From Clostridium ljungdahlii DSM 13528 (GTDB taxonomy: Bacteria; Bacillota; Clostridia; Clostridiales; Clostridiaceae), in NCBI RefSeq assembly GCF_000143685.1, contig NC_014328.1, positions 3,782,001 through 3,846,000 on the forward strand: 64,000 bases of DNA. Direction: 5' to 3'. The translations under genes were made by a program, and so were the position numbers. Of this stretch, positions 43,433-52,400 are shown piece after piece. Numbering within the stretch: the stretch's first letter is position 1; each line of letters opens with the position of its first letter. The notes beneath the pieces were generated by a model. The model ran no database searches and was not told the origin of the DNA. It was given only the letters and a program-made list of their open reading frames with translations.

Positions 43433-43870
43433 TCAAATAATATAATTTAATTCTTGGCACGGGTAATTAAAAACTGTAATAAATTTTCCTTCAATAAAAC
43501 CTATACTCTGATACAATTTTCGTGCAGCTATACCTTTTACATCACCTTCACGGTAAGTTATCACTTTTAAATTTGTACCTTTAGGGAACAAATCAAACAT
43601 ATGCTGTATTAAATTTGTCGCAATTCCCTTCTTTCTGTGCCTTGGATGAATTGCAAGAAATGCAAGTTCACAATTCTTCCTTGAAAATATTAGTTCCCCT
43701 ACTAATTCTCCTTTATCATTTTTTGCAATTAATGCCTCTTGATTCAAAATACTTTGGTGCAGCACATTTTTATATTCTTTTAAATCTAGTCCAGGAAAGC
43801 TTTCTTTAACAAGCTCCAGCAAATCTATCCAACTCTGAAAATCGCAGTTATCTGCATAATCTACTTTCAC
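43433..43870 (-). CDS. GNAT-family N-acetyltransferase
   Basis: A 145-residue acetyltransferase with core IHPRHRKKGIATNLIQHMF and a following AARKLYQSIGF. The start is taken as GTG 43870 with GAGGTG 6 bases upstream; GTG 43879 overlaps that site. Substrate unknown. It is 115 bp upstream of merR on the same strand, with merR's own promoter between. Confidence 0.85.
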   Translation of the reverse strand: MKVDYADNCDFQSWIDLLELVKESFPGLDLKEYKNVLHQSILNQEALIAKNDKGELVGELIFSRKNCELAFLAIHPRHRKKGIATNLIQHMFDLFPKGTNLKVITYREGDVKGIAARKLYQSIGFIEGKFITVFNYPCQELNYII

Positions 43871-44061
43871 AACCTTCACCTCTATTTCGATACTTAATTT
43901 TTCTATAATAATAAGTTTGTAAATCTTTCATGCCTATATTCTTATATCAAAATTGTGCTAAATTTCAGCAATACAATTCTTGCTTTATACCGCCAATACA
44001 ATTATTATAATACAAGTACCTGCTACTAATAAGCACAAAATTTTTAAAGTGGTGATAAAAA

Positions 44062-44853
44062 GTGAAAAAATCAAAAGTTGAAAGAATAAATTTTTACAGC
44101 AATATACTTCGTAAAGAAATGGCTGTATCAGTATATTTGCCTGAAAGCCATAATGACTCAGCTCCCCTGCCTGTATTATATTTTCTACATGGAAGAAGTG
44201 GAAATGAAAATATACTTCTTGATCTGGGTATAGATACTAAAGCCGATGAAATGATAAATAGCAGAAAAATAAAACCTATGATAATTGTATCTCCAAGATA
44301 TGAAAACAGCCGCTGCTTGAATTCATCCTTAATCTGTAAAGAAGTACCTGATCCCGGGAATATCAATAGAATTATAAATCTTGGAATGTATGAAGATTAT
44401 TTTATAAAAGAAATAATACCTCTAGCAGATAAAACCTTCAATACCATAAAAGATAGAAAAGGAAGATATATAGGTGGAATATCTGCCGGTGGTTATGCAG
44501 CCCTTCACAATGCCCTGAGACATCAATCTATGTTTTCAAAAGTTGGAGGACATATGCCTGCTTTAGAACTGAAACTTGAAGATGAAGACAAACCATATTT
44601 TAAAGACATGGATATATGGGAAAAATATGATCCCATACATATTGCCAGAAACAGTAGTATTTCTTCCCATATTGATGTATATCTTGACGCTGGAAATAAG
44701 GACGAAGGCGGATTTTATGAAGGCTGTTCAATTTTACATAAAATATTGAAGGAAAAAGGCGTAACTTCTCAAAATCATGTATTTTGTGGTAATCACAATG
44801 CCGAATATATAAAATCAAATATTGAAAAATATCTACAGTTTTATGGACGCTAA
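44062..44853 (+). CDS. Esterase-family alpha/beta hydrolase (EstA/FGH-like)
   Basis: A 263-residue hydrolase with the nucleophile elbow GGISAGGYAALHNAL, an oxyanion region in LPVLYFLHGRSGNEN, an acid in VYLDAGNKDEGG and the catalytic His in GNHNAEY. It resembles D-type esterases including mycolyltransferase-like and S-formylglutathione hydrolase-like proteins. No signal peptide. The start is GTG with AAGTGGTG upstream. Substrate unknown. Confidence 0.87.
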   Translation: MKKSKVERINFYSNILRKEMAVSVYLPESHNDSAPLPVLYFLHGRSGNENILLDLGIDTKADEMINSRKIKPMIIVSPRYENSRCLNSSLICKEVPDPGNINRIINLGMYEDYFIKEIIPLADKTFNTIKDRKGRYIGGISAGGYAALHNALRHQSMFSKVGGHMPALELKLEDEDKPYFKDMDIWEKYDPIHIARNSSISSHIDVYLDAGNKDEGGFYEGCSILHKILKEKGVTSQNHVFCGNHNAEYIKSNIEKYLQFYGR

Positions 44854-44870
44854 TATTAACTCTTAAAGGT

Positions 44871-44915
44871 ATAGGATTTCTAACTTGGAAGTTCACTTAA
44901 ATTAGAAACCCTATA
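44871..44915. terminator. Hairpin between convergent genes
   Basis: ATAGGATTTCTAA (44871-44883) and TTAGAAACCCTAT (44902-44914) pair with one bulge, followed by ATTTTATT. It serves the esterase gene and the convergent TfoX_C gene. The loop region AACTTGGAAGTTCACTTA resembles the short repeat family seen at 61.2 and 63.5 kb. Confidence 0.68.
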
Positions 44916-44941
44916 TTTTATTATGCCATCTAATTGCACAA

Positions 44942-45196
44942 TTATTTAAATGTATTGTAAAAATCTTTCAATTCTTCTTTTACTTCTTCTGAAAGATTAT
45001 GCCACCTAATTCCCTCTATGGCACCCTCCAAAGCATACAACCTATTTATACACGCAGAATGATCAATGCTTTTTATTCTAGACCAAGCTCCCCTGCTTCC
45101 GATATCAGTTAATTGTTCTATTGTTTCTATCCCAACTTGATTTAATTGTTGTTCAACTGTTTTTCCAATATTAGGCAAGGTGGACAATTCTCCCAT
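44942..45196 (-). CDS. TfoX C-terminal domain protein
   Basis: An 84-residue protein made of the TfoX/Sxy C-terminal helix-hairpin-helix-like domain: ELSTLPNIGKTVEQQLNQVG, then IDHSACINRLYALEGAIEGI and RWHNLSEEVKEELKDFY. The N-terminal TfoX half is absent, as in many Firmicutes. GGAGG lies 9 bases before the ATG at 45196. In gamma-proteobacteria the full protein promotes competence; the role of the isolated domain is unknown. Confidence 0.88.
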   Translation of the reverse strand: MGELSTLPNIGKTVEQQLNQVGIETIEQLTDIGSRGAWSRIKSIDHSACINRLYALEGAIEGIRWHNLSEEVKEELKDFYNTFK

Positions 45197-45286
45197 AGCA
45201 TCATTCCTCCATTTATATATGATAAACACTTTATTCCATATATTCTATCATACTAAAGCTCATATTTACTGTCATCTTTTACCTTT

Positions 45287-45308
45287 ACATCTCATGTTAA
45301 GGTTCAAC
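45287..45308 (-). CRISPR. Single truncated CRISPR repeat next to a second leader
   Basis: ACATCTCATGTTAAGGTTCAAC is the 22-bp leader-proximal part of the repeat found in the array at 34.4 kb. The 8 bases that should follow (the crRNA-handle end, ATTTAAAT) are replaced by unrelated sequence, and there is no spacer. It is a leader with an abandoned or collapsed array. Confidence 0.78.
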
Positions 45309-45485
45309 CAGTAAAACAGCCATTTCTTATTTTCATTATATATGTAAAACCCTTAATAATAAAGGCATCTGCTGAAATTTTTCCAACCGTTTTTCACTTT
45401 TCATAAACTCAGCCAAAAAAGTACTCTCAGCCATTCAATTTAAACGGCTTAAGGCACTTGTGCTTTTCAAATTGGTTGGAAAAAT
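45309..45485 (-). promoter_or_regulatory. CRISPR leader, copy B
   Basis: This region aligns almost base for base with the leader at 34562-34740, for example in CCATTTCTTATTTTCATTAT and CTTAATAATAAAGGCATC and TTCCAACCGTTTTTCACTTT. The minus-strand TATAAT (45340-45335) and the CCAAC/GTTGG dyad are kept. It lies between the TfoX_C gene and a GNAT gene and has no ORF. Confidence 0.8.
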
Positions 45486-45510
45486 GTTTCTGTCTTCCAC
45501 TTGCCAGGAT

Positions 45511-45933
45511 CTATTCAATAAAGCCTTTTGTCTGCATTTTTTCTGCATTACAAAACAATGCCATTCCTGTTTTCATTTTTCTAAAACTTAATTTTTCATA
45601 AAAAGCTTCTTTACCAGGTGAAGCATACAATATAAAATTGCACTGTGGAATACGATTTAAAATACCATTAACAATTGTTCTTCCAATATTCTTACCTTGA
45701 TATTCAGGTAATACTGCTACATCATAAATTGCAGCCTGGTAAACTCCATCTGAAATTGCACGACCAAAACCAATTAATTTATTATTATCAAAAACAAATA
45801 TAGTAGTATGACTATTTTTAAAAGCTTTCTCATGCACTTTTCCTTCAAAATATGACATTCCAGCTTTTTTCAATATTTCACATACGTCATCCCAATTAAT
45901 ATTTAAACAATTATACTGAATCTTAAGATCCAT
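45511..45933 (-). CDS. GNAT-family N-acetyltransferase
   Basis: A 140-residue acetyltransferase. IGFGRAISDGVYQAAIYDVA, then VLPEYQGKNIGRTIVNGIL (acetyl-CoA site) and the C-terminal GKEAFYEKLSFRKM are typical. GGAGGGG precedes the ATG. Substrate unknown. Confidence 0.9.
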   Translation of the reverse strand: MDLKIQYNCLNINWDDVCEILKKAGMSYFEGKVHEKAFKNSHTTIFVFDNNKLIGFGRAISDGVYQAAIYDVAVLPEYQGKNIGRTIVNGILNRIPQCNFILYASPGKEAFYEKLSFRKMKTGMALFCNAEKMQTKGFIE

Positions 45934-46029
45934 ATTTTCCCCTCCTTGAAATAATATAACCTTATCTATAAGTATAAATGCTTACACAGCGTAAGCTTCA
46001 AGTGAAATTTTTAATTGCTATATTATTGG

Positions 46030-46545
46030 CTACATTCCTTCGCGTTTAAATTTCTCAATTTTCAATTTACACTTCCATACAATTCTTATCATTGTCAAAA
46101 ATATTGCTGCAAGTAATACTGTAAATATTACAAAGATATAGTCACCTGTATTAACTGCTCCTATTAGTTCCACAAAAAAGCAAATAGCTTCTACAAAGGA
46201 AAATACCTTAAAAAGATTTCCAATCCTTCTGTATTGAGCAATTTTTGATTCCACATCTGTATACATTTCAAAAGGACCATCTGATGCTTTCTTTTTCAAA
46301 TATACCCATCTCCACCACTGACCTACAACTTGTACTCCTACATTACTCATAAAAGATGAATAATCAACTGTATCACCTTTCCAATTATCAAGCAAATCTA
46401 TTTGATAATTGTATTCTCCAGGTTCACATGGTTTAAAAGTGTAAAATCCAAGAAAAAATTTTTTAAATTCCCATCCATCTAAACACATTTTTTTTAGCCA
46501 GGCTTCTTCTGCATCTTTGTCATAATACAATTTAAATTTTAACAT
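46030..46545 (-). CDS. DUF2812 membrane protein (PadR partner, copy 2)
   Basis: A 171-residue protein. The DUF2812 domain fills the N-terminal two thirds (EEAWLKKMCLDGWEFKKFFL, then EPGEYNYQIDLLDNW), followed by two hydrophobic helices (about 112-132 and 138-158). It is shorter than the copy at 21.6 kb and lacks its extra helices. It starts 4 bp after padR copy 2 in the same operon. Confidence 0.87.
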   Translation of the reverse strand: MLKFKLYYDKDAEEAWLKKMCLDGWEFKKFFLGFYTFKPCEPGEYNYQIDLLDNWKGDTVDYSSFMSNVGVQVVGQWWRWVYLKKKASDGPFEMYTDVESKIAQYRRIGNLFKVFSFVEAICFFVELIGAVNTGDYIFVIFTVLLAAIFLTMIRIVWKCKLKIEKFKREGM

Positions 46546-46549
46546 ATAT

Positions 46550-46879
46550 TTATACCCCCCTAATCATCCATCTTTTAGCGTTGTTTATAAGTTCTTCCAG
46601 CCTATTGACTTCTTTTTTTAATACTTCTGTCCCCATATCTGTAAGGAGATATTCCTTTTTTTTTCTTGATTTTGTATCCTCACTATATAAACTAATCCAT
46701 CCTTTTTTAAGCATTGAATTAATAGCACCATATAAAGTCCCTGGCCCCAACGTTACCCTTCCATCTGTCATTTTGCTCACATCTTGAATAATTCCATATC
46801 CATGGTTTGGTTTTTGTGTCGCCAATAAAATATAAAATGAAGCCTCTGTTAAAGGTGTACTATTGTCCAAATCTATCAT
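46550..46879 (-). CDS. PadR-family transcriptional regulator (copy 2)
   Basis: A 109-residue winged-helix repressor with LTEASFYILLATQKPNHGYG, GPGTLYGAINSMLKKGWI and YLLTDMGTEVLKKEVNRLEE. GGAGGATGA lies upstream. Like copy 1 it is followed by a DUF2812 gene, and its promoter carries two 17-bp dyads with ATATC and GATAT arms. The dyad centres differ from those of copy 1 (GTCATAC and ATCTCCC instead of ATTTAAT), which may give each repressor its own specificity. Confidence 0.93.
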   Translation of the reverse strand: MIDLDNSTPLTEASFYILLATQKPNHGYGIIQDVSKMTDGRVTLGPGTLYGAINSMLKKGWISLYSEDTKSRKKKEYLLTDMGTEVLKKEVNRLEELINNAKRWMIRGV

Positions 46880-46886
46880 CCTCCGT

Positions 46887-46937
46887 TATATCGTCATACG
46901 ATATATACTAATATATCATCTCCCGATATATATGTCA
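46887..46937 (-). promoter_or_regulatory. padR copy 2 promoter with two operators
   Basis: On the minus strand TTGACA (46937-46932), 17 bp, TATATT (46914-46909). Dyads ATATC-N7-GATAT lie at 46912-46928 (spacer) and 46887-46903 (leader). Confidence 0.8.
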
Positions 46938-47048
46938 ATAATATTTTATCTAATTTTTAAACATTTTTGTAGAATTATATAATATAATAAAGTAAAAAAA
47001 AAATAAAATAAATCAATACGAGACTATAATTTAAGTGGATATAGCAAC

Positions 47049-47828
47049 ATGTTTTTAATGTTTGTTCCATTTAAATTATATAAGGAGCTACAAATAATAG
47101 GAAAAAAGAATTTAAATAAGAAGCTAGATGTTAGAAAAATGTTATTCAATACTTTAATAATTTCTTTCACAGTTTTAATATTAGGATTTGCTATAAATTT
47201 TAAATATGCAGTAGGATATCTATCTATTCTTATTGTCCATGAACTGGGCCATTACATTACAGCAAAGTTTTTGAAACTGAATGTCACTTTTGGAGGGTTC
47301 ACCCCTATTGGAGCATATATAACTCATGAAGATCCTAAGAATTGCAAAGAAAATGCACTTATTACACTGGGAGGACCATTATTGGGAGGGATACTTGGTC
47401 TTATTTGCTATATAATTTATTATATTACAGGAGACTATACCTTTTTAGCATTGAGTTTCACTGCAATAACAATAAATTTGAGTAATTTAATACCTGTAAA
47501 GCCTCTTGATGGCGGACATATAGTTGAATCAATATCTCCTATTCTATGTTATATTGGATTTCCATTTTTAATATATCTATTTATATCAGTAAATAATTTA
47601 AAAAGTAAGGTAATATTACTTTTTATTATGGCAGCAGGTGCTTATCAAACGTATAATTTTACCATTAAGTATAAAACAGATTCTTATTATAAAGTGGACA
47701 AACATAGTAAAATAATTTTTATAATCATATATAGCCTATTGGTATTATCTTTAGCTGGAAGTGCAATATACATTTATAACGCCTTTGATTATAAATGTAT
47801 ATTTAAAAATATCTCCAGGTATAAATAA
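47049..47828 (+). CDS. M50 (site-2 protease-like) membrane metalloprotease
   Basis: A 259-residue membrane protein with about six helices. Zinc ligands are in LIVHELGHYITAKF and in PVKPLDGGHIVESI, the two motifs of intramembrane site-2 proteases. The topology resembles SpoIVFB-like members without added CBS or PDZ domains. Such enzymes release regulatory proteins from the membrane; no substrate is encoded next to it. The ribosome-binding site is weak (AAGTGGAT). Confidence 0.88.
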   Translation: MFLMFVPFKLYKELQIIGKKNLNKKLDVRKMLFNTLIISFTVLILGFAINFKYAVGYLSILIVHELGHYITAKFLKLNVTFGGFTPIGAYITHEDPKNCKENALITLGGPLLGGILGLICYIIYYITGDYTFLALSFTAITINLSNLIPVKPLDGGHIVESISPILCYIGFPFLIYLFISVNNLKSKVILLFIMAAGAYQTYNFTIKYKTDSYYKVDKHSKIIFIIIYSLLVLSLAGSAIYIYNAFDYKCIFKNISRYK

Positions 47829-47859
47829 TCATAATTATACTACTTTTCTCAAGTGTAAT

Positions 47860-48048
47860 TTACTTTTGATACATTCCATGTTTATGAAACTCATACCATT
47901 TATTAATTTCATCTGCAGGTTTAATCTTTAAATATAGCATAATTTCTTTAGCAAATTCTAATGCTGCTGTGCCATTTGCAGTAATCACGTTGGAATTACT
48001 TACTGCTTGTTTATCAATATAATTACTATCTCCTTTATAAACATACTA
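47860..48048 (-). pseudogene. DJ-1/PfpI-family protein, C-terminal fragment
   Basis: The minus strand encodes YIDKQAVSNSNVITANGTAA, then LEFAKEIMLYLKIKPADEIN and KWYEFHKHGMYQ, ending in TAA at 47860. This is the C-terminal third of a type 1 glutamine-amidotransferase-like protein, related to the intact gene at 48.3 kb. A stop codon precedes it in frame and no start is available. Confidence 0.72.
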
Positions 48049-48052
48049 TTCC

Positions 48053-48345
48053 CCCTATACGATTACCAATTTTAGTTCATCATAGTTTACTTTTAAGTCA
48101 CATAATATGAAGAATGCGTACTAATAATTATACTTATTAACTTTAGTCATTGCATCTTCTCCTCCAAGCAGTTCCAAAGGTTAATGGATTCTTCCTTCGG
48201 CACCATAGCTGATTATCGGAGTATTATAATCATAAACAATGAAATACTCTTGATTCCTTAGAAGGGTGTTGCCAACACTTCCGACAAAACCCACGCTAAA
48301 GTGGAAAGTGGTGAAAAGTAGCTATCTTACCATCTTTAAGCCATT
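48053..48345. other. Gene debris without a clear ORF
   Basis: No complete gene is visible in this ~290-bp stretch. The minus strand contains a short coherent run, YFIVYDYNTPIISYGAEGRI, ended by a stop, so it is probably another gene remnant of unknown family. Confidence 0.4.
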
Positions 48346-48972
48346 TTATTGAATTGAGCTCATCAACTCAAAGAAATATTTTGACTCTTGGGTTTTATAA
48401 AGATTGTACCAGGAATCTAGGGTTTGCGGTAAGAACACATCTAGAATTTTCAATATATGCAAAGCAAATTCAAGGGGAGCTATTCCAGAAGCAGTAATCA
48501 AACTTCCATCAGTTACTACACATTCCTGCTTATAATACTTTTCTCCATCATAGCTTGGGCAGACCATTTTAAGATACCCCAAGTCATTGCTTGTATGAGC
48601 TCGCTTATTCAATACTCCCCCCATAGCAAGTCCTATTGTAGCACCACAAATTGCCCCTACAACAATACCTTTCTCTAAATATTTTTCAGCCATTCTTATA
48701 ATGGGAGAATGAATTGCTTCTGTCCATGTATTCCCACCAGGTAGAATCAAAGCAGCAGCATCTTTAACACTACACTCCTTAAGTTCAATTTCTGGCAATA
48801 TTTTCAGACCTCCCATTGTAGTAATAGGGGTCTTGGTAATTCCTACAGTTACTACTTTTAGCGGCATTAATCCCTTTTTGTAGTACCTTCCCGAATTGAT
48901 TTCAGTGCTCAAATAACCTATTTCCCAGTCTGCCATTGTATCAAATACATAAAGATATACTGTATTCTTCAT
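48346..48972 (-). CDS. DJ-1/PfpI-family protein (type 1 glutamine amidotransferase-like)
   Basis: A 208-residue protein with the nucleophile elbow VVGAICGATIGLAMGG (Cys in AICGAT), LILPGGNTW and ITASGIAPLEFALHILK. Members act as glyoxalases, deglycases or proteases of various kinds; none can be chosen here. The start is ATG 48972 with GGAGG 8 bases upstream; 48993 lacks a site. A related C-terminal fragment lies immediately downstream, so a tandem pair has partly decayed. Confidence 0.88.
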   Translation of the reverse strand: MKNTVYLYVFDTMADWEIGYLSTEINSGRYYKKGLMPLKVVTVGITKTPITTMGGLKILPEIELKECSVKDAAALILPGGNTWTEAIHSPIIRMAEKYLEKGIVVGAICGATIGLAMGGVLNKRAHTSNDLGYLKMVCPSYDGEKYYKQECVVTDGSLITASGIAPLEFALHILKILDVFLPQTLDSWYNLYKTQESKYFFELMSSIQ

Positions 48973-49042
48973 TTTATATTCCTCCACATTCATTTTATTG
49001 TTGCTATTTGTTACAGTATGGTCTCAAACTCCATCTCGATCT

Positions 49043-49086
49043 ATTATATATTATCTTCACTGACAAATTCGGTCAGTGAAGATAAT
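49043..49086 (-). promoter_or_regulatory. Promoter with 15-bp perfect dyad before the DJ-1 gene
   Basis: ATTATCTTCACTGAC (49050-49064) and its exact complement (49072-49086) flank a 7-base centre, directly upstream of a minus-strand TATAAT (49048-49043). An operator covering the -35 region is the likely reading. A terminator for something upstream is possible but lacks a T run. Confidence 0.58.
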
Positions 49087-49092
49087 GGGCCA

Positions 49093-49152
49093 TCAAATCT
49101 TTAAGAAATTCAGCATCCATAAAATTGCTAGCATATTATCATTTTTTGGCAT
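49093..49152 (-). pseudogene. YafY/WYL-type regulator, N-terminal fragment
   Basis: ATG at 49152 with GTGGGG 6 bases upstream begins MPKNDNMLAILWML, which is how YafY-type helix-turn-helix regulators start, but the frame ends after 19 codons. It probably once regulated the DJ-1 genes downstream. The remaining ~210 bp up to the next gene's terminator show nothing clear. Confidence 0.42.
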
Positions 49153-49360
49153 AATACGCCCCACTTTCCTAGATTTTTAATAGTATCATTTATAAATAAA
49201 TGTAATGTATCTCATTGCCAAGACATATTTTTCTCATATTTAAGTTAGTATCTTTAACACCCTTTGTTTGTTAAAGGGAATCAATGTGGACAGTTCTTTT
49301 TCTTCATAATATATAAACTAATACTAACATTATTAAGCACATCCTTTCTTAAACATTATA

Positions 49361-49395
49361 TAAAAAGAAAGATGACACCTGTATGTCATCTTTCT
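49361..49395 (-). terminator. Rho-independent terminator of the giant surface-protein gene
   Basis: AGAAAGATGACA and TGTCATCTTTCT form a perfect 12-bp stem with a 6-base loop, followed on the minus strand by TTTTTATA. It begins 16 bp after the stop codon. Confidence 0.92.
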
Positions 49396-49410
49396 AAATT
49401 TATTTTCTTG

Positions 49411-52400
49411 TTACTTGCCAGTTATCTTTGATAAATCATTTTCAACGTCCTTGCTTACTGCTCCTGTTCCACCAAAAATAGTTACTTCTTTTAGCTTTAA
49501 GCTTTGCAAAAATAAATTTTCTTCATTACTTAAGCTAGTATTAATTAACAATATTGGTGCATTGCTATTTGCTGCATAAGTGCTTCCTGCTAACGCATCT
49601 GGAAAATTATTACCTGATGCTGCACATACTATATCTGCATTCGAACTAAAATACTTCGCAACATTAAGAGAAGTTTGAAATCTATCTGTTCCACCTATTC
49701 TCACTACCTTTGACTTATCTATACCTGCAGTTTGGACAACTTGATTTTCTACTGTATCACTTACAGCTCCTTGCAGCCCTATAATATATATCTTATCTGG
49801 TTTTATATCTGAAATCTTTTTTCTTACGTAATCAGATATTTCATTTTTTTTCACCAATAATATAGGGTACTGATTTGCCGCTGCTGCACTACTTACTGAT
49901 ATTGCATCTGGATAATTTTCTCCTGATACAATAATTACTGGTGTCCTTTCTTTTACTGCTAGCATATCATTAATTTTTGCATTCGTTTCATATCTGTCCT
50001 TACCACCTAATCTCTGGATATTCTTAAAGCCATCCGCCTCCAATTTTTCTTCTACATCTGGATCTACTGCACAATTTCCTCCAAGAATATATATATTTCC
50101 TGCTTGATCCATGTTTTCCTTCAAATAAGCTAATACTTTTTCTCTATCCTCCATGCTGTTTCCAACAAGTAGTATTGGTGCCTTTAGCTTATGTGCCAGT
50201 ACACTTCCTGCTAACGCATCCGGATAATCACCTGACGATGCAAGTATTACATTTGAAACTTTATCCTTATAAGCTGCTTTAGCAATTGCTATAGCTGTAT
50301 CAACCCTGCTTTGTCCTGATATTCTCTCTAATTGTACATTAGCTGGTGTTGATGATGAACCTCCACTGCCGCCTGATCCTCCACTTGAAGAAGATACCGA
50401 TTTATTCATTTTGACATCAAATTTCACAATTTCCTGTCCTACAGAAATGGTAGGACTTGTATATTTGTCATATCCTTCTTTATCTACTGTTATATAGTAA
50501 TCCGTATTAGGGAATACCATAAAGCCATACGCCCCACTAGCATCACTCACTTGTGGATTTTTATTTTTATTTGGCTTAAAATCATCTATAATTGGAAGCG
50601 ATACTGCTGTATCTGGAGTTTTCCCATTTGCCTTGTTTCTATCTGTATTTGCATAATAAAGCGTTAAGTTTGCTCCATCAATTATCTTTCCTGTAACTGA
50701 ATCCGTTATTATTCCATAAGGGTCAATTAGCGTACTAGTTATACTTACAGCTCCACTTTCAGAAACTTTTACATCAATCGTTCCAATAATAATCTTCTGA
50801 CCATTGCCAACATCAAGCGTTACATTTATTTTTGATTGTGTACCATTTGCTAAATCTTTAACTTTAATAGTTCCATCCGATGACAATGTAACATTAGTAT
50901 TTCCTGTTGTTGAAAAACTTAACCCTGAAATATCCGCTAAAGGTGATACTGTACCATCTGGTGTCCTTAATACTATAGCATCCTGAGACTTTACTGCCAC
51001 AGTTTTAGTTCCATCTGTTTCTGTAGTTACTTGTGCTTTTATTCCCTGAACAGGTTTGCCAGAGTCATCTACTACACTACCTGTTGTTTCTACAGGTGTT
51101 GGGTCTGGTGGTACTATAGCATTTACAGTTACCGTATATGTCACCTTCGTTGTTCCATCTTCTGCTGTCACTACTATCTTATCTCCACTTACTACAGGAT
51201 CATGCAATAATGCTTCGTCAAAGTTTTCATGGTATTCTCCCTTTGTCAGTGCTGCTATAAACTCTGCTTTTGTTGTCCCATACGGCACATTTGTTATTGT
51301 TTCATCTCCTGTTCCTCCTGCACTTACTGTGTAACTGCCTGATGTTACTGTTGCTACCGTGCTCTTCGCAGGATTCACTGTTACCGTATATGTCACCTTC
51401 GTTGTTCCATCCTCCGCTGTTACTACTATCTTGTCTCCACTTACTACAGTGTCTGATAACGCTGATACATCCCAAGTCTGATTTGCATTTCCTTTTATTA
51501 AGGCCAATTGAAATGCTGCTTTTAATGTCCCATAAGGTACATTTGTTATTGTTTCATTTGCTGTTCCTCCTGCACTTACTGTATAGCTGTTTGATGTCAC
51601 TGTCGCTACCGTGCTCTTCGCAGGGTTCACTGTTACCGTATATGTTACCTTTGTTGTTCCATCTTCTGCTGTTACTACTATCTTATCTCCGCTTACTACA
51701 GGATCATGCAGTGATGCTTCATCAAAGCTCTCATGGGATTCTCCCTTTGTCAGTGCTGCTATAAACTCTGCTTTTGTTGTCCCATATGGTACATTTGTTA
51801 TTGTTTCATCTGACGTTCCTCCTGCACTTACTGTGTAACTTGTAGATGTTACCGTTGCTGTAGTGCTCTTTGATGCTGTATGTCCGTCTGCTTCTACCGT
51901 TACATTCTCTATTGTTCCGCTGCATAGTGTCTTTAACCCATTTGCATCTACTGCTACCACTCCTACATATAAGTTTTCCCCTGCTGTCCAGTCAAAGGCA
52001 GCTGTCTGTATTCCTTTTGCTATACTTGTCTCTCCTGCCACTGTATCACTAACTTCTGGTGCAGCTCCTACCTTTGCTACTATTTCATAGTGATCTACTG
52101 CTGCTGTTATCGAATCTGTCCAGGTTACTGTTACACTACTTTTTCCATCATCATTTACTCCATTATCTGCACTTGTTGGCTGGTTTACAGTAAATACTTC
52201 AGGTGCTGTTGCCGCATTTACTGTTACTGTATACGTCACCTTTGTCGTTCCATCCTCTGCTGTTACTACTATCTTATCTCCAGTTGCTACCAGATCATGC
52301 AGTGATGCTTCATCAAAACTCTCATGGGATTCTCCCTTAGTAAGTGCTGCTATAAACTCTGCTTTTGTTGTTCCATATGGTACATTTGTTATGCCTTCAT

